Shown: positions 44,266 through 52,207 of the stretch, in pieces
How positions within the stretch are numbered: the first letter of the stretch is position 1
How the letters are laid out: every line of letters starts with the position of its first letter
Assembly (NCBI GenBank): GCA_045660825.1
Contig: JAZREN010000069.1
Location: 1-64,000 of the forward strand
Reading direction: 5' to 3'
Source of the DNA: HGM04593 sp045660825
Lineage (GTDB): Bacteria > Bacteroidota > Bacteroidia > Bacteroidales > Bacteroidaceae
Length of the DNA: 64,000 nucleotides
Position numbers and translations under genes: made by a program
The notes under the pieces: model-generated
The model's input: the letters and a program-made list of their open reading frames with translations, nothing else
Databases searched by the model: none
Told to the model about the DNA's origin: nothing

Positions 44266-46623
44266 ATGGCAAACAACAAAGCATCACAAAAGAACGACAA
44301 TGTCATCCCCATCAGGGATCTGATATTCCACTGCCTCAAGAACTGGTACTGGTTTGTTCTTTCACTCACCATAGCGTCGGCAATTGCGGTATACGTAATC
44401 AAATCCACCCCGCCCAAATACATGCGCCATGCCGAGATTCTCATCAAGGAAAGCGACCGCGGCAGCGGCGCCGGCACCGGCAGCACCTTCAAGGAACTGG
44501 GCACTTCACGCACCACCGCCAATGCCGAGAACGAAATCACCGCCCTCAAATCGGTTGAAATCATGAAGGAGGCCATCCGCCGCCTCAGGCTCGACATTGA
44601 GTTCCGTGGCGAAGGCACATTCTTCAACGGCATCATCTACAAGGACCGTCCTTTGAAGATTGCGACACTCGACCTCAACGAGAGCGATGCCGCCACCTTC
44701 ACTGCAGTCATCACATCCGACAGCACAGTTGCACTCAGCAACTTCACATTCCGCGGCGAGTCCCTTACAGGCGGTAACATACAAGCAGTCATTGGTGACA
44801 CCGTTTCAACCCCGCTTGGGCTCATTGCCATTGACCGCACCGAATCTCTTGGAATGTTCATTGGCTCCAACCTGTATATCGAAAAGCACAACATCGACAT
44901 GCTTGCAAACCATCTGTTGGCAAACCTCAACGCAGGTCTTGCCAAGGAGAAGACAAGCGTCGTCAGCCTTAACATCAAAGATGTTTCCACAGCACGTGCC
45001 ACCGACATCCTCACAGCCATACTCGACATCTACAACGAGCAATGGGTCGAGGAGAGCAACTATGCCACCATCAAAACCGCCGAATTCATCAGCCGTCGCG
45101 CCGAGGAAATCAGGCAAGAGCTCGAGGCCATAGACCGCGAAATCGCCAAGTTCCGCGGCGACAACAAACTCTCCAATACCACAAAAGCCCTTGTGCAGGA
45201 AGCCGTCAACAGCAAGGAGCAGGAACTTGTCCTCTCGCTCAACAACCAGTTGGAACTCGCCAACTTCATAAAATCCTACATGGCGCAAAGCGGCAACAAG
45301 GAGATTATCCCCGCCAACACCGGTATCACCGCCGCCAATGTAGAGTCACTCATCGGCAGCTACAACACCAAAGTGCTCGAGCGCAACAGACTTGTGGCAA
45401 ACAGTAGCGAGAACCACCCCGTCGTCATTGACTACGACAAGAACATCGCCGCAATGCATGCCGGCATAGAAGCCGCCATCGACAGCCACATCACCGACCT
45501 TCGTCGACAGATTGCCGATGCCAACAAGGAAATCGAGAGCAACATCACACGCTTCACCACCACCACACACAGCACCAAGGAACTGCAGACCCTCCTGCGC
45601 CAGCAAAAGGTGAAGAACGCCCTCTACCTGTTCCTGTTACAGAAGTTTGAGGAAACCGAGCTCTCAAAGGAGTTCTCGGCATCCAACAACCGCATCCTGG
45701 TTCCACCCACCGGCATCAACATCCCTGTCGAGCCAATGAAGAAACCCATTATCATGCTGGCATTGACACTCGGCACCCTGCTGCCGCTCATTGTCATCTT
45801 CATCTGCGTCATCACCAACCGCAAGGTGCGCGGCCGCCGCGACCTCGAGGATATTGACATACCGTTCATTGGAGAGATACCTTTGCAAAAGGAACAAGCC
45901 AACAGCAAAGAGAGAAAAATCATTGTCAAGGGCGGCAACCGTAACATCATCAACGAGGCCTTCCGCGTAATGCGCACCAATTTCGAGTTCATGACCGACA
46001 AGTCCAAGCCCTGCAACGTTGTTATCACCACATCCTTCAACCCCGGCAGTGGCAAGACCTTCCTAACCATGAACCTCGCTGCCACGCTCGCCCTCAAGGG
46101 AGCCAAGGTTCTTGTCATCGACGGCGACCTGCGCCGCGCCTCAACATCCGAGTATATACATACCCCCTCAGTCGGCATCAGCGAATACCTCTCGGGCGGC
46201 ACAAGCAACGTAGGCGACATCATAACAACCGACACCGGGTATGACAACCTGCACGTCATCGCAGTGGGCGCCATCCCGCCCAACCCCACCGAGCTCATCG
46301 GTAGCAACAAATTCGAGAACCTCATCGCCGAGATGCGCAAGCGCTACGACTACATCTTCATCGACTGCCCGCCAATCGACATCGTAGCCGACACACAAAT
46401 CATCGAGCGCTACAGCGACCGCACGCTCTTTGTCATCCGCGCCGGCCTGTTGAACCGCGACATGCTTGGCGAGTTGCAGGACATCTACGACAACAAACGC
46501 TTCAAGGGCCTCGCCATGATACTCAACGGCACCCACAGCGGCCAAGGCCGTTACGGCTACCGCTACGGTTACAGCTACGGATATGGCTACGGCTATGGCT
46601 ACCACTACCACCAGAAAAAGTGA
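44266..46623 (+). CDS. Capsule chain-length regulator and tyrosine autokinase, Wzc-like
   Basis: The 785-residue inner-membrane protein has a Wzz domain with the first membrane segment near residues 27-46, a long coiled periplasmic region, the second segment near 500-518, and a cytoplasmic BY-kinase: Walker A NPGSGKT (K597), Walker A' VIDGDLRR (D619) and Walker B FIDCPP (D700). The C-terminus is a tyrosine-rich tail, ten Tyr alternating with Gly, Arg, Ser and His, the expected autophosphorylation cluster. It should control polymer length and export together with the Wza-like protein, opposed by the phosphatase encoded after the repeat cassette. Confidence 0.95.
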   Translation: MANNKASQKNDNVIPIRDLIFHCLKNWYWFVLSLTIASAIAVYVIKSTPPKYMRHAEILIKESDRGSGAGTGSTFKELGTSRTTANAENEITALKSVEIMKEAIRRLRLDIEFRGEGTFFNGIIYKDRPLKIATLDLNESDAATFTAVITSDSTVALSNFTFRGESLTGGNIQAVIGDTVSTPLGLIAIDRTESLGMFIGSNLYIEKHNIDMLANHLLANLNAGLAKEKTSVVSLNIKDVSTARATDILTAILDIYNEQWVEESNYATIKTAEFISRRAEEIRQELEAIDREIAKFRGDNKLSNTTKALVQEAVNSKEQELVLSLNNQLELANFIKSYMAQSGNKEIIPANTGITAANVESLIGSYNTKVLERNRLVANSSENHPVVIDYDKNIAAMHAGIEAAIDSHITDLRRQIADANKEIESNITRFTTTTHSTKELQTLLRQQKVKNALYLFLLQKFEETELSKEFSASNNRILVPPTGINIPVEPMKKPIIMLALTLGTLLPLIVIFICVITNRKVRGRRDLEDIDIPFIGEIPLQKEQANSKERKIIVKGGNRNIINEAFRVMRTNFEFMTDKSKPCNVVITTSFNPGSGKTFLTMNLAATLALKGAKVLVIDGDLRRASTSEYIHTPSVGISEYLSGGTSNVGDIITTDTGYDNLHVIAVGAIPPNPTELIGSNKFENLIAEMRKRYDYIFIDCPPIDIVADTQIIERYSDRTLFVIRAGLLNRDMLGELQDIYDNKRFKGLAMILNGTHSGQGRYGYRYGYSYGYGYGYGYHYHQKK

Positions 46624-46653
46624 AAGCCGAGGTTAACAACCGAGGGTTCGATG

Positions 46654-46722
46654 ATGCCGGCAGCAGTTAGTCAAGCGAAGTGCCGCGATAGTGGCACCGC
46701 TTGGGTTGCGAATAGACGGCAT
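46654..46722 (+). other. Structured intergenic segment after the kinase gene
   Basis: In the gap 46624-46766 the outer arms ATGCCG (46654-46659) and CGGCAT (46717-46722) enclose an inner 11-pair stem, CAAGCG+GTGCC (46672-46684, AA bulge) with GGCACCGCTTG (46693-46703). No T-run follows. It is GC-rich compared with the repeat element next to it. It could be a structured RNA, a partial attenuator or a remnant; nothing is known. Confidence 0.4.
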
Positions 46723-46766
46723 TGTCAAAGGGGAAAGCCGCGAGTAAGCAAGTGTGTGGAAGTTTA

Positions 46767-47087
46767 ATTTAAGACAGAAGTACAAAAGAACAAAAGACCA
46801 CTGCTGCTATATGAGTGGATATATCGCAAGTGAAACTATGCTACTGTGGTAGTACTTTAAAGCAGCAATGGGAAAACAAGTTCTCACATTGATGCTTTTA
46901 AATACTACCAGCGATTGGAAATTTTCCAATCATCATCCACTCAATAGCAGAAACAAAATCTTCGAGAATTTGCACCACTATTCTTGAAAAGCTCCATAAC
47001 TCGCTGTGAACGTAAAAGTAAGTTTTCACTTATCACCTTTAACATTTTAGTTTCTCAAGCCCGTGTGTACTTTTGTACTTATGTCTA
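46767..47087 (+). repeat. Hairpin-forming intergenic repeat, copy 1
   Basis: The 321-base element begins ATTTAAGACAGAAGTACAAA and ends GTACTTTTGTACTTATGTCTAA-like bases; the complement of the right end (TTAGACATAAGTACAAAAG) is nearly the left end, so the termini are inverted repeats. Inside, 46804-46820 pairs with 46935-46950, 46847-46870 with 46887-46910 (near-perfect, 24 bases), and 46913-46931 is a 9-pair palindrome, giving one long branched hairpin. There is no coding frame. The right 40 bases match copy 2 at 36 of 40 positions. It ends 12 bases before the GxxExxY start codon. Confidence 0.8.
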
Positions 47088-47099
47088 AAAAACAAAAAA

Positions 47100-47480
47100 A
47101 TGAATATTGAAGACCTCATAAAACAGATTGTTCAATGTGCATACAATGTAAGAATGAATTTGTCTGCGGGGTTTCTTGAATCCGTTTATCAGAACGCACT
47201 ATTCATTGAACTCGAGAGCAATGGATTAAGCGTCGAAAAAGAGATTCCTATAAATGTCTACTACAATAATGCTATCGTTGGCGAATTCCGCGCTGACATA
47301 GTAGTTGAAAAGAGAGTAATAATAGAACTGAAGGCTGTACAGCATTTGACAACAGCCTATGAAGCTCAACTTGTCAACTATCTTACAGCAACAGAGATTG
47401 AGCACGGTTTGCTCATTAATTTTGGAAGTGACAAGATTGAGATAAAAAGGAAGTTTAGAACATTCAAAAGCACCAATTAG
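47100..47480 (+). CDS. GxxExxY family protein
   Basis: The 126-residue protein has the name-giving motif G24-F-L-E-S-V-Y30 and the core KEIPINVYYNNAIVGEFRADIVVEKRVIIELKAV, in which the D/E-xK-like spacing (D, then IELKA) resembles a PD-(D/E)XK nuclease fold; that likeness is inference. The family is known from Bacteroidota and others, often in many copies per genome, and its function is unknown. I chose the ATG at 47100, as the longer frame runs into repeat copy 1. It lies tightly between two repeat copies and is unrelated to capsule genes. Confidence 0.85.
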   Translation: MNIEDLIKQIVQCAYNVRMNLSAGFLESVYQNALFIELESNGLSVEKEIPINVYYNNAIVGEFRADIVVEKRVIIELKAVQHLTTAYEAQLVNYLTATEIEHGLLINFGSDKIEIKRKFRTFKSTN

Positions 47481-47490
47481 CCAATGTAAA

Positions 47491-47729
47491 ATTTAAGACA
47501 GAAGAACAGAAGAACAAAAGATAAACATAAAACATTTGTATGGCAAAATGGAACTAACCGATAAATATATTATCAAAGCTGTATGCAAATTAATTTGTAT
47601 CCAAGCCTTTAATAATATATTTATCAAAATGCGCTGAAAGTGCATTTAAACAATTTGTTGGAAAAGTTCCATAGATTGCACAACCTTTCAGTTTCTCAAG
47701 TCCTTATGTACTTTTGTACTTGTGTCTAA
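47491..47729 (+). repeat. Hairpin-forming intergenic repeat, copy 2
   Basis: The 239-base element has the same left end (ATTTAAGACAGAAGAACAGA) and right end (47690-47729) as copy 1 and the same orientation. Its core is different in sequence but again a long hairpin: 47560-47591 pairs almost fully with 47594-47625, and ATGGAACT (47548-47555) with AGTTCCAT (47665-47672). AAAAGTTCCATA there corresponds to AAAAGCTCCATA in copy 1. It starts 10 bases after the GxxExxY stop and ends 36 bases before the phosphatase gene. Confidence 0.8.
47708..47715 (+). promoter_or_regulatory. Promoter-like -7 box in the repeat end, upstream of the phosphatase gene
   Basis: TACTTTTG matches TAnnTTTG, and TTTC stands 19 bases upstream in place of TTTG. 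The equivalent box in copy 1 is at 47068-47075 with TTTT 19 bases upstream, 25 bases before the GxxExxY start. Both repeats may thus carry a weak outward promoter. Confidence 0.35.
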
Positions 47730-47765
47730 GAACCTTTCACATTTCACATTTCAGTTTATTTAACC

Positions 47766-48539
47766 GTGTGGTTCTTCAGTAAAAAAACAACAATAGCAGC
47801 AAGCGGCATCCTGCAAGGTGCTGTCGACCACCACTCCCACATACTCCCGGGCGTGGATGACGGCGTTGAAACCATTGCCGAGTCACTGCGCATACTTGCC
47901 ACATACGAGACATTGGGAATAAAAGAACTGTGGCTCACCCCACACATAATGGAAGATATCCCCAACAGCCCCGCAAAGTTGCAGGCGCGTTTTGCAGAAC
48001 TCAAAGCCGTATACACAGGAGACATACAACTGCACCTCGCAGCCGAATACATGATAGACAACCACCTGCGTAAGCTATTACAAGAAATAAATAACTGCCC
48101 CTCTTATGTAAGAGGGGCGAGCAACGCAGTTGCGGAGGGAGATCCCCCCCTCCTCCCCATAGGCACAAGCGGCAAACACATTCTTGTTGAGACATCATAC
48201 TACAACGCCCCAATGAGAATGAACGACACCCTGCAACAAATAAAGTCATTGGGTTACTTTCCACTGCTAGCCCACCCCGAGAGATATATGTATCTTGACA
48301 ATGCCGACTACCTTAAGCTCCACAGCCAAGGTGTAAGGTTCCAGCTCAATCTGGCATCCCTTGCAGGTGGTTATGGAAAAGTGGTGAAAAAGAAAGCCTT
48401 GTGGCTCTTAAACAACGGACTTTACTCCGTTTCCGGCAGCGACCTTCACTGCGAGGAGGCTATTGAATTCATCACAAAAAGTGGACTAAGCAGACAAAAC
48501 ATTGAGGAAATTAAACGACTATTGCAAAATAGGATATAA
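47766..48539 (+). CDS. Capsule tyrosine phosphatase, CpsB/YwqE type
   Basis: The 257-residue PHP-fold protein dephosphorylates the Wzc-like kinase. Metal-binding motifs are VDHHSHILPGVDDG (H22, H23, H25), LTPHIMED, LAHPERY and SGSDLHCEE. The start is a GTG at 47766 giving MWFFSKKT, the family's usual N-terminus. Compared with family members as I recall them, about 20 residues (111-131, CPSYVRGASNAVAEGDPPLL) are extra and are encoded by a GC-rich palindromic insertion. The gene is separated from the kinase gene by the repeat cassette, where they would normally be closer. Confidence 0.9.
   Translation: MWFFSKKTTIAASGILQGAVDHHSHILPGVDDGVETIAESLRILATYETLGIKELWLTPHIMEDIPNSPAKLQARFAELKAVYTGDIQLHLAAEYMIDNHLRKLLQEINNCPSYVRGASNAVAEGDPPLLPIGTSGKHILVETSYYNAPMRMNDTLQQIKSLGYFPLLAHPERYMYLDNADYLKLHSQGVRFQLNLASLAGGYGKVVKKKALWLLNNGLYSVSGSDLHCEEAIEFITKSGLSRQNIEEIKRLLQNRI
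48096..48159 (+). repeat. In-frame palindromic insertion in the phosphatase gene
   Basis: A perfect 10-pair palindrome (48097-48106 with 48109-48118, centre TG) is followed by GCAACGCAGTTGC and a GGAGGGA...CCCTCC hairpin. The block is GC-rich in a moderate-GC gene and adds about 21 codons without breaking the frame. It sits in a loop just before the conserved HILVETSYY strand. Confidence 0.7.
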
Positions 48540-48548
48540 TTTTAAGTT

Positions 48549-50099
48549 ATGCAAAAAGAATCAAGAGTAAAGAAAACGATGCTGAATGCAAAAATTAACC
48601 TCATATGTTATTTTGCATCGTTCATCACTGCATTCTTTACCCGTAAGATACTCCTCGACCACCTTGGAACCGAATTCATAGGTTTCACCGGCACGGTCGG
48701 TAGCCTGCTGTCATTTCTGAACCTTGCCGAACTGGGTATTGGCACAGCAATCGGTTATGTTCTTTACAAACCCATCGCCGATGGCGACAAGTTCAAAATA
48801 AACGAGGTAATCTCTGTCCTTGGATACCTATATCGCATCATAGGCCTTGCAATCCTATCATTGGGCATCATTGGCTCATTGTTTTTGCCATTGATATTCC
48901 CTGATACAGAAATTCCACTCGGCGTCATTTACTTTGCATTCTATGCATACCTTGCAGCTTCAATGATTGGCTATTTTGTCAACTACCGCGCAGCACTGCT
49001 CTCGGCCGACCAACGCAACTATGTTGTAACAGGATATTTCCAAATCACCACAACAAGCAAGGTGATTCTTCAAATGATACTCGCCATCTACTTTGGCAGT
49101 TTCTACATATATCTTGCCATTGAACTAATTGGCGGCATAATAAATGCTACAATCCTTAATTGGAAAATCAACCAGACCTATCCTTGGCTCAAGAGTGAAA
49201 TCAAACAAGGTAAACAGATTTTCAAGAAATACCCTGAGATCATAAAGTATACCAAACAGATATTCGCACACAAAGTTGGCGGTTTGGTACAGGGACAACT
49301 TACTCCATTCCTCATCTACTCCTTTGTGTCACTACCAATGGTTGCATTATACACAAACTATACAATTCTGACTCAAAAACTTGAAGGGCTAATATCCGGC
49401 GTCATCAACAGTACAGGTGCTGCGATCGGCAACCTCATTGCCGAAGGAGATAAAAATAAGATACTCAAGGTTTTTAAAGAGCTTTTGGCTATAAGGCTGT
49501 TTGTTGCATCAATTGCTGCATCATGCATATACACTTTTGCATCACCATTCATCGGTGTATGGTTAGGAGAAGAGTATATCCTCAACGGCTATACAGTTGC
49601 ACTAATTGCAATTCTTAGCGGGCTTGGCATTGCCCGTGGTGTACTCGACCAGTTCTGTTATGGTTGCGGATTATTTGCCGACGTGTGGGCTCCTTATGCA
49701 GAAAGCCTTATAATGGTTATATTTGCCGTTGCAGGCGGATATTATTATGGACTACCGGGTGTATTGTGTGGACCGTTGGTTTCAATTATAGCCATTATAT
49801 ACATTTGGAAACCATATTACTTGTTTTCAAGAGGTTTCAAACTACCAGTCTTTAAATATTGGGAACTCTTTGCAATAAACATAGCAGCAACAGCGTTCTC
49901 TTTGGTTGCAACAGATTTTATATTCGGTAAATTTATTCAAAGCCATATCCCCACAAATAATTGGCTAGGACTTATTGCCAGTGGCGCTATATACGCCACT
50001 ATCATAACAATAATAACCTTTACTGCTTATTATACAATTTCCACTGGGTTCAGAGATTTTGTACATCGTAGTAAATTATTCAAAAAGATAATCAAATGA
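48549..50099 (+). CDS. Wzx-type oligosaccharide flippase
   Basis: The 516-residue protein has about 12-14 membrane segments and the pattern of polysaccharide biosynthesis flippases (MATE-like Wzx): ISLLSFLNLAELGIGTAIGYVLYKPIADGD-type N-terminal helix pair with LAELGIGTAI near residue 58, and RGVLDQFCYGCGLF further on. It would move lipid-linked repeat units across the inner membrane for the Wzy-like polymerase. It starts 9 bases after the phosphatase gene and overlaps the next gene by 4 bases (ATGA). Confidence 0.92.
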   Translation: MQKESRVKKTMLNAKINLICYFASFITAFFTRKILLDHLGTEFIGFTGTVGSLLSFLNLAELGIGTAIGYVLYKPIADGDKFKINEVISVLGYLYRIIGLAILSLGIIGSLFLPLIFPDTEIPLGVIYFAFYAYLAASMIGYFVNYRAALLSADQRNYVVTGYFQITTTSKVILQMILAIYFGSFYIYLAIELIGGIINATILNWKINQTYPWLKSEIKQGKQIFKKYPEIIKYTKQIFAHKVGGLVQGQLTPFLIYSFVSLPMVALYTNYTILTQKLEGLISGVINSTGAAIGNLIAEGDKNKILKVFKELLAIRLFVASIAASCIYTFASPFIGVWLGEEYILNGYTVALIAILSGLGIARGVLDQFCYGCGLFADVWAPYAESLIMVIFAVAGGYYYGLPGVLCGPLVSIIAIIYIWKPYYLFSRGFKLPVFKYWELFAINIAATAFSLVATDFIFGKFIQSHIPTNNWLGLIASGAIYATIITIITFTAYYTISTGFRDFVHRSKLFKKIIK

Positions 50100-51133
50100 C
50101 ATTTGACAGCCTGATAACAAATATCAAGTGGAGGTTATCCAAGATGTTCTTTAGCAATGAGAAACGCTCATGGAACAATGTGAAGAACCAGAATATAAGG
50201 TTCAAGAGAGGCGAGTTAATCTCACTCGATGAATACTCCACATACGCTGCGATAAAACAACTTGACAACAAAAGAGTCATATGTATATATGATGGCAAAA
50301 TAAGGAATGGAGGCCTTGCCGACCGCTTAAGAGGCATTGTCTCTGTTTACAAAGTGTGCAAAGAACAAAACCTTAAATTCAAAATCATATTCACAAGCCC
50401 ATTTAACCTTTCCGAATTTATTGAGCCAAACATCATTGATTGGCGCATCACCGAACAAGAACTAAACTACAATACTACCATTGCCGACCTTTGTTATATT
50501 GACACCCTTTCCGGCAGTGATTACGAGGCAAAAAAACAGGAACAATGGTTTAGACGAGAATTCAAGAAAAAATACAATGAGTTCCATGTCAGGACCAATG
50601 CAATATTCTCCTATAATGGCGACTACTCCACCCTATTCAATGAACTTTTCAAGCCATCACCCAAACTGCAAGCAAGTATTGAAAAACAAAAAGAGATTCT
50701 AGGCGTTGGTTACATAAGTACTTCATTCCGTTTTATGAACCTATTTGGCGATTTCAATGAAACCGTAGAATTACATGGTAAATTGACAACAGAAGAGCAG
50801 AATGAACTGATAGCAAAAAATATTGAGCAACTGCAATTGTTGCATAAAAAACACCCAGCACGTATCATTTTGGTAAATTCTGACAGCGCCACTTTCCTGC
50901 AAACTGCATCAAAACTTGATTACGTATATGTAATCCCGGGCAATATCACACACATCGACGGCCAAAATGGGAGCGACGAGTACGAGCTATACGAGAAAAC
51001 ATTCCTCGATTTCTTTATGATAGCCAATGCTGAAAAGATATACCTCTTGCGCACTGGACAGATGTACAACAGCGGCTATCCATTCGCAGCATCTAAGATA
51101 TACAACAAACCATTCGAAAAAATAGAATTCTAA
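50096..51133 (+). CDS. Putative fucosyltransferase-like glycosyltransferase
   Basis: The 345-residue protein is not firmly assigned. NGGLADRLRGIVSVYKVCKE near residues 68-87 resembles the GG-DRL-G motif that opens NodZ/FUT8/O-FucT-like GT-B enzymes; ISTSFRFMN could correspond to the H-x-R-x-D region, and MIANAEKIYLLRTGQMYNSG to the C-terminal donor site. A fucose transferase is a reasonable guess from motif order only. It overlaps wzx by 4 bases and lies 2 bases before the next GT. Confidence 0.6.
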   Translation: MTFDSLITNIKWRLSKMFFSNEKRSWNNVKNQNIRFKRGELISLDEYSTYAAIKQLDNKRVICIYDGKIRNGGLADRLRGIVSVYKVCKEQNLKFKIIFTSPFNLSEFIEPNIIDWRITEQELNYNTTIADLCYIDTLSGSDYEAKKQEQWFRREFKKKYNEFHVRTNAIFSYNGDYSTLFNELFKPSPKLQASIEKQKEILGVGYISTSFRFMNLFGDFNETVELHGKLTTEEQNELIAKNIEQLQLLHKKHPARIILVNSDSATFLQTASKLDYVYVIPGNITHIDGQNGSDEYELYEKTFLDFFMIANAEKIYLLRTGQMYNSGYPFAASKIYNKPFEKIEF

Positions 51134-51135
51134 TA

Positions 51136-52134
51136 ATGGAACAAGGTCTTATAGGCGTAATAGTACCAGTCTACAATGTAGAGAAATATATCGCAAAGTG
51201 CATCGAAAGCATTCTTGCACAAACGTATACAAAATTCCGTCTTATACTTGTTGATGACGGTTCTCCCGATAATGCAGGAAAAATATGCGATGAATACGCA
51301 AGTAAAGACCCGCGTATAACAGTAATTCACCAAGACAATGCTGGTGTAACGCGCGCAAGGGCAAAAGGGGTTGAAGAAGCGAATGATTGTGAATTTATAA
51401 TGTTTGTAGATGGTGATGATATGATACCACCTAAAGCTTTGGAGGAGTATTACAGAATTATTGACAAGGAGACGGATATTGTCTTATGCATTTCATACAC
51501 AACAGAGGAGCAACATTGTGTTTTCATTGACAATTGGGAGAATTTGGGACACACGATGCCCATAGATAATTTCAGGAAAAGGGTGCTGAACGTTAAAGGA
51601 GGAATGCCATGGGGGCGACTATTCAGGAAGTCAATCATTAATGACATAGTTTTTGATATCCCGCGCGGAATTTATTTTGGCGAAGATGCAATCATGAACT
51701 TGAGAATCGCTTTCCGTACTGAAAAAGAGATTAAAACGATAAGGGAACCATTATATTTCTACAGAAAACATGCGACAAGCGTCTGTAGCCAATTCGGCTA
51801 TAGTGCAGAATATCTTTCAAAGTTGTGTCACCACCTAAAGGAATCCATTCCGACAAAAAAAATGGACGAATATATGCTGTCACATATAAAATGCAGGGCA
51901 GATTTATGGAGGGTACTACTCAGCTACCGCATAAGGATTGACGATTGGGCCGGAACTGACTTCCATAGAGAATTAAAGCAAGACATCAAGACATACGGAT
52001 ATAGGCTTCCCATTTCTGAAAGACTACTGCTGAAGTACACAAATCCAATAATACGATTTTTTATTATTACAATACGCAAAGCAAAAAACTTATTATATAA
52101 AACATTAAATCTTACTGTAGCCCCAAGGGCATGA
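51136..52134 (+). CDS. Glycosyltransferase family 2
   Basis: The 332-residue GT-A enzyme has the GT2 start IGVIVPVYNVEKYIAKCIESI, the LVDDGSPDNAG loop and the metal-binding FVDGDDM (near residue 95), with the later GEDAIMN motif. The first about 90 residues are nearly the same as those of the GT2 at 53.4 kb, while the C-terminal acceptor halves differ. The sugar added cannot be told. Confidence 0.92.
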   Translation: MEQGLIGVIVPVYNVEKYIAKCIESILAQTYTKFRLILVDDGSPDNAGKICDEYASKDPRITVIHQDNAGVTRARAKGVEEANDCEFIMFVDGDDMIPPKALEEYYRIIDKETDIVLCISYTTEEQHCVFIDNWENLGHTMPIDNFRKRVLNVKGGMPWGRLFRKSIINDIVFDIPRGIYFGEDAIMNLRIAFRTEKEIKTIREPLYFYRKHATSVCSQFGYSAEYLSKLCHHLKESIPTKKMDEYMLSHIKCRADLWRVLLSYRIRIDDWAGTDFHRELKQDIKTYGYRLPISERLLLKYTNPIIRFFIITIRKAKNLLYKTLNLTVAPRA

Positions 52135-52207
52135 ACGCCAACTTTATTAAAAAAACAGTAAACTATTCATTCAGCGGCATTTTAATTTTAAAGAAAGTTT
52201 CTTAACA

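Noticed and set aside
46767..47729. CRISPR array
   Set aside because: Only two to three degenerate repeat ends with unequal, self-complementary interiors, not regular direct repeats with unique spacers.
46624..47765. Group II intron or complete insertion sequence
   Set aside because: No reverse transcriptase or transposase frame and no domain V-like hairpin; the only gene is GxxExxY.
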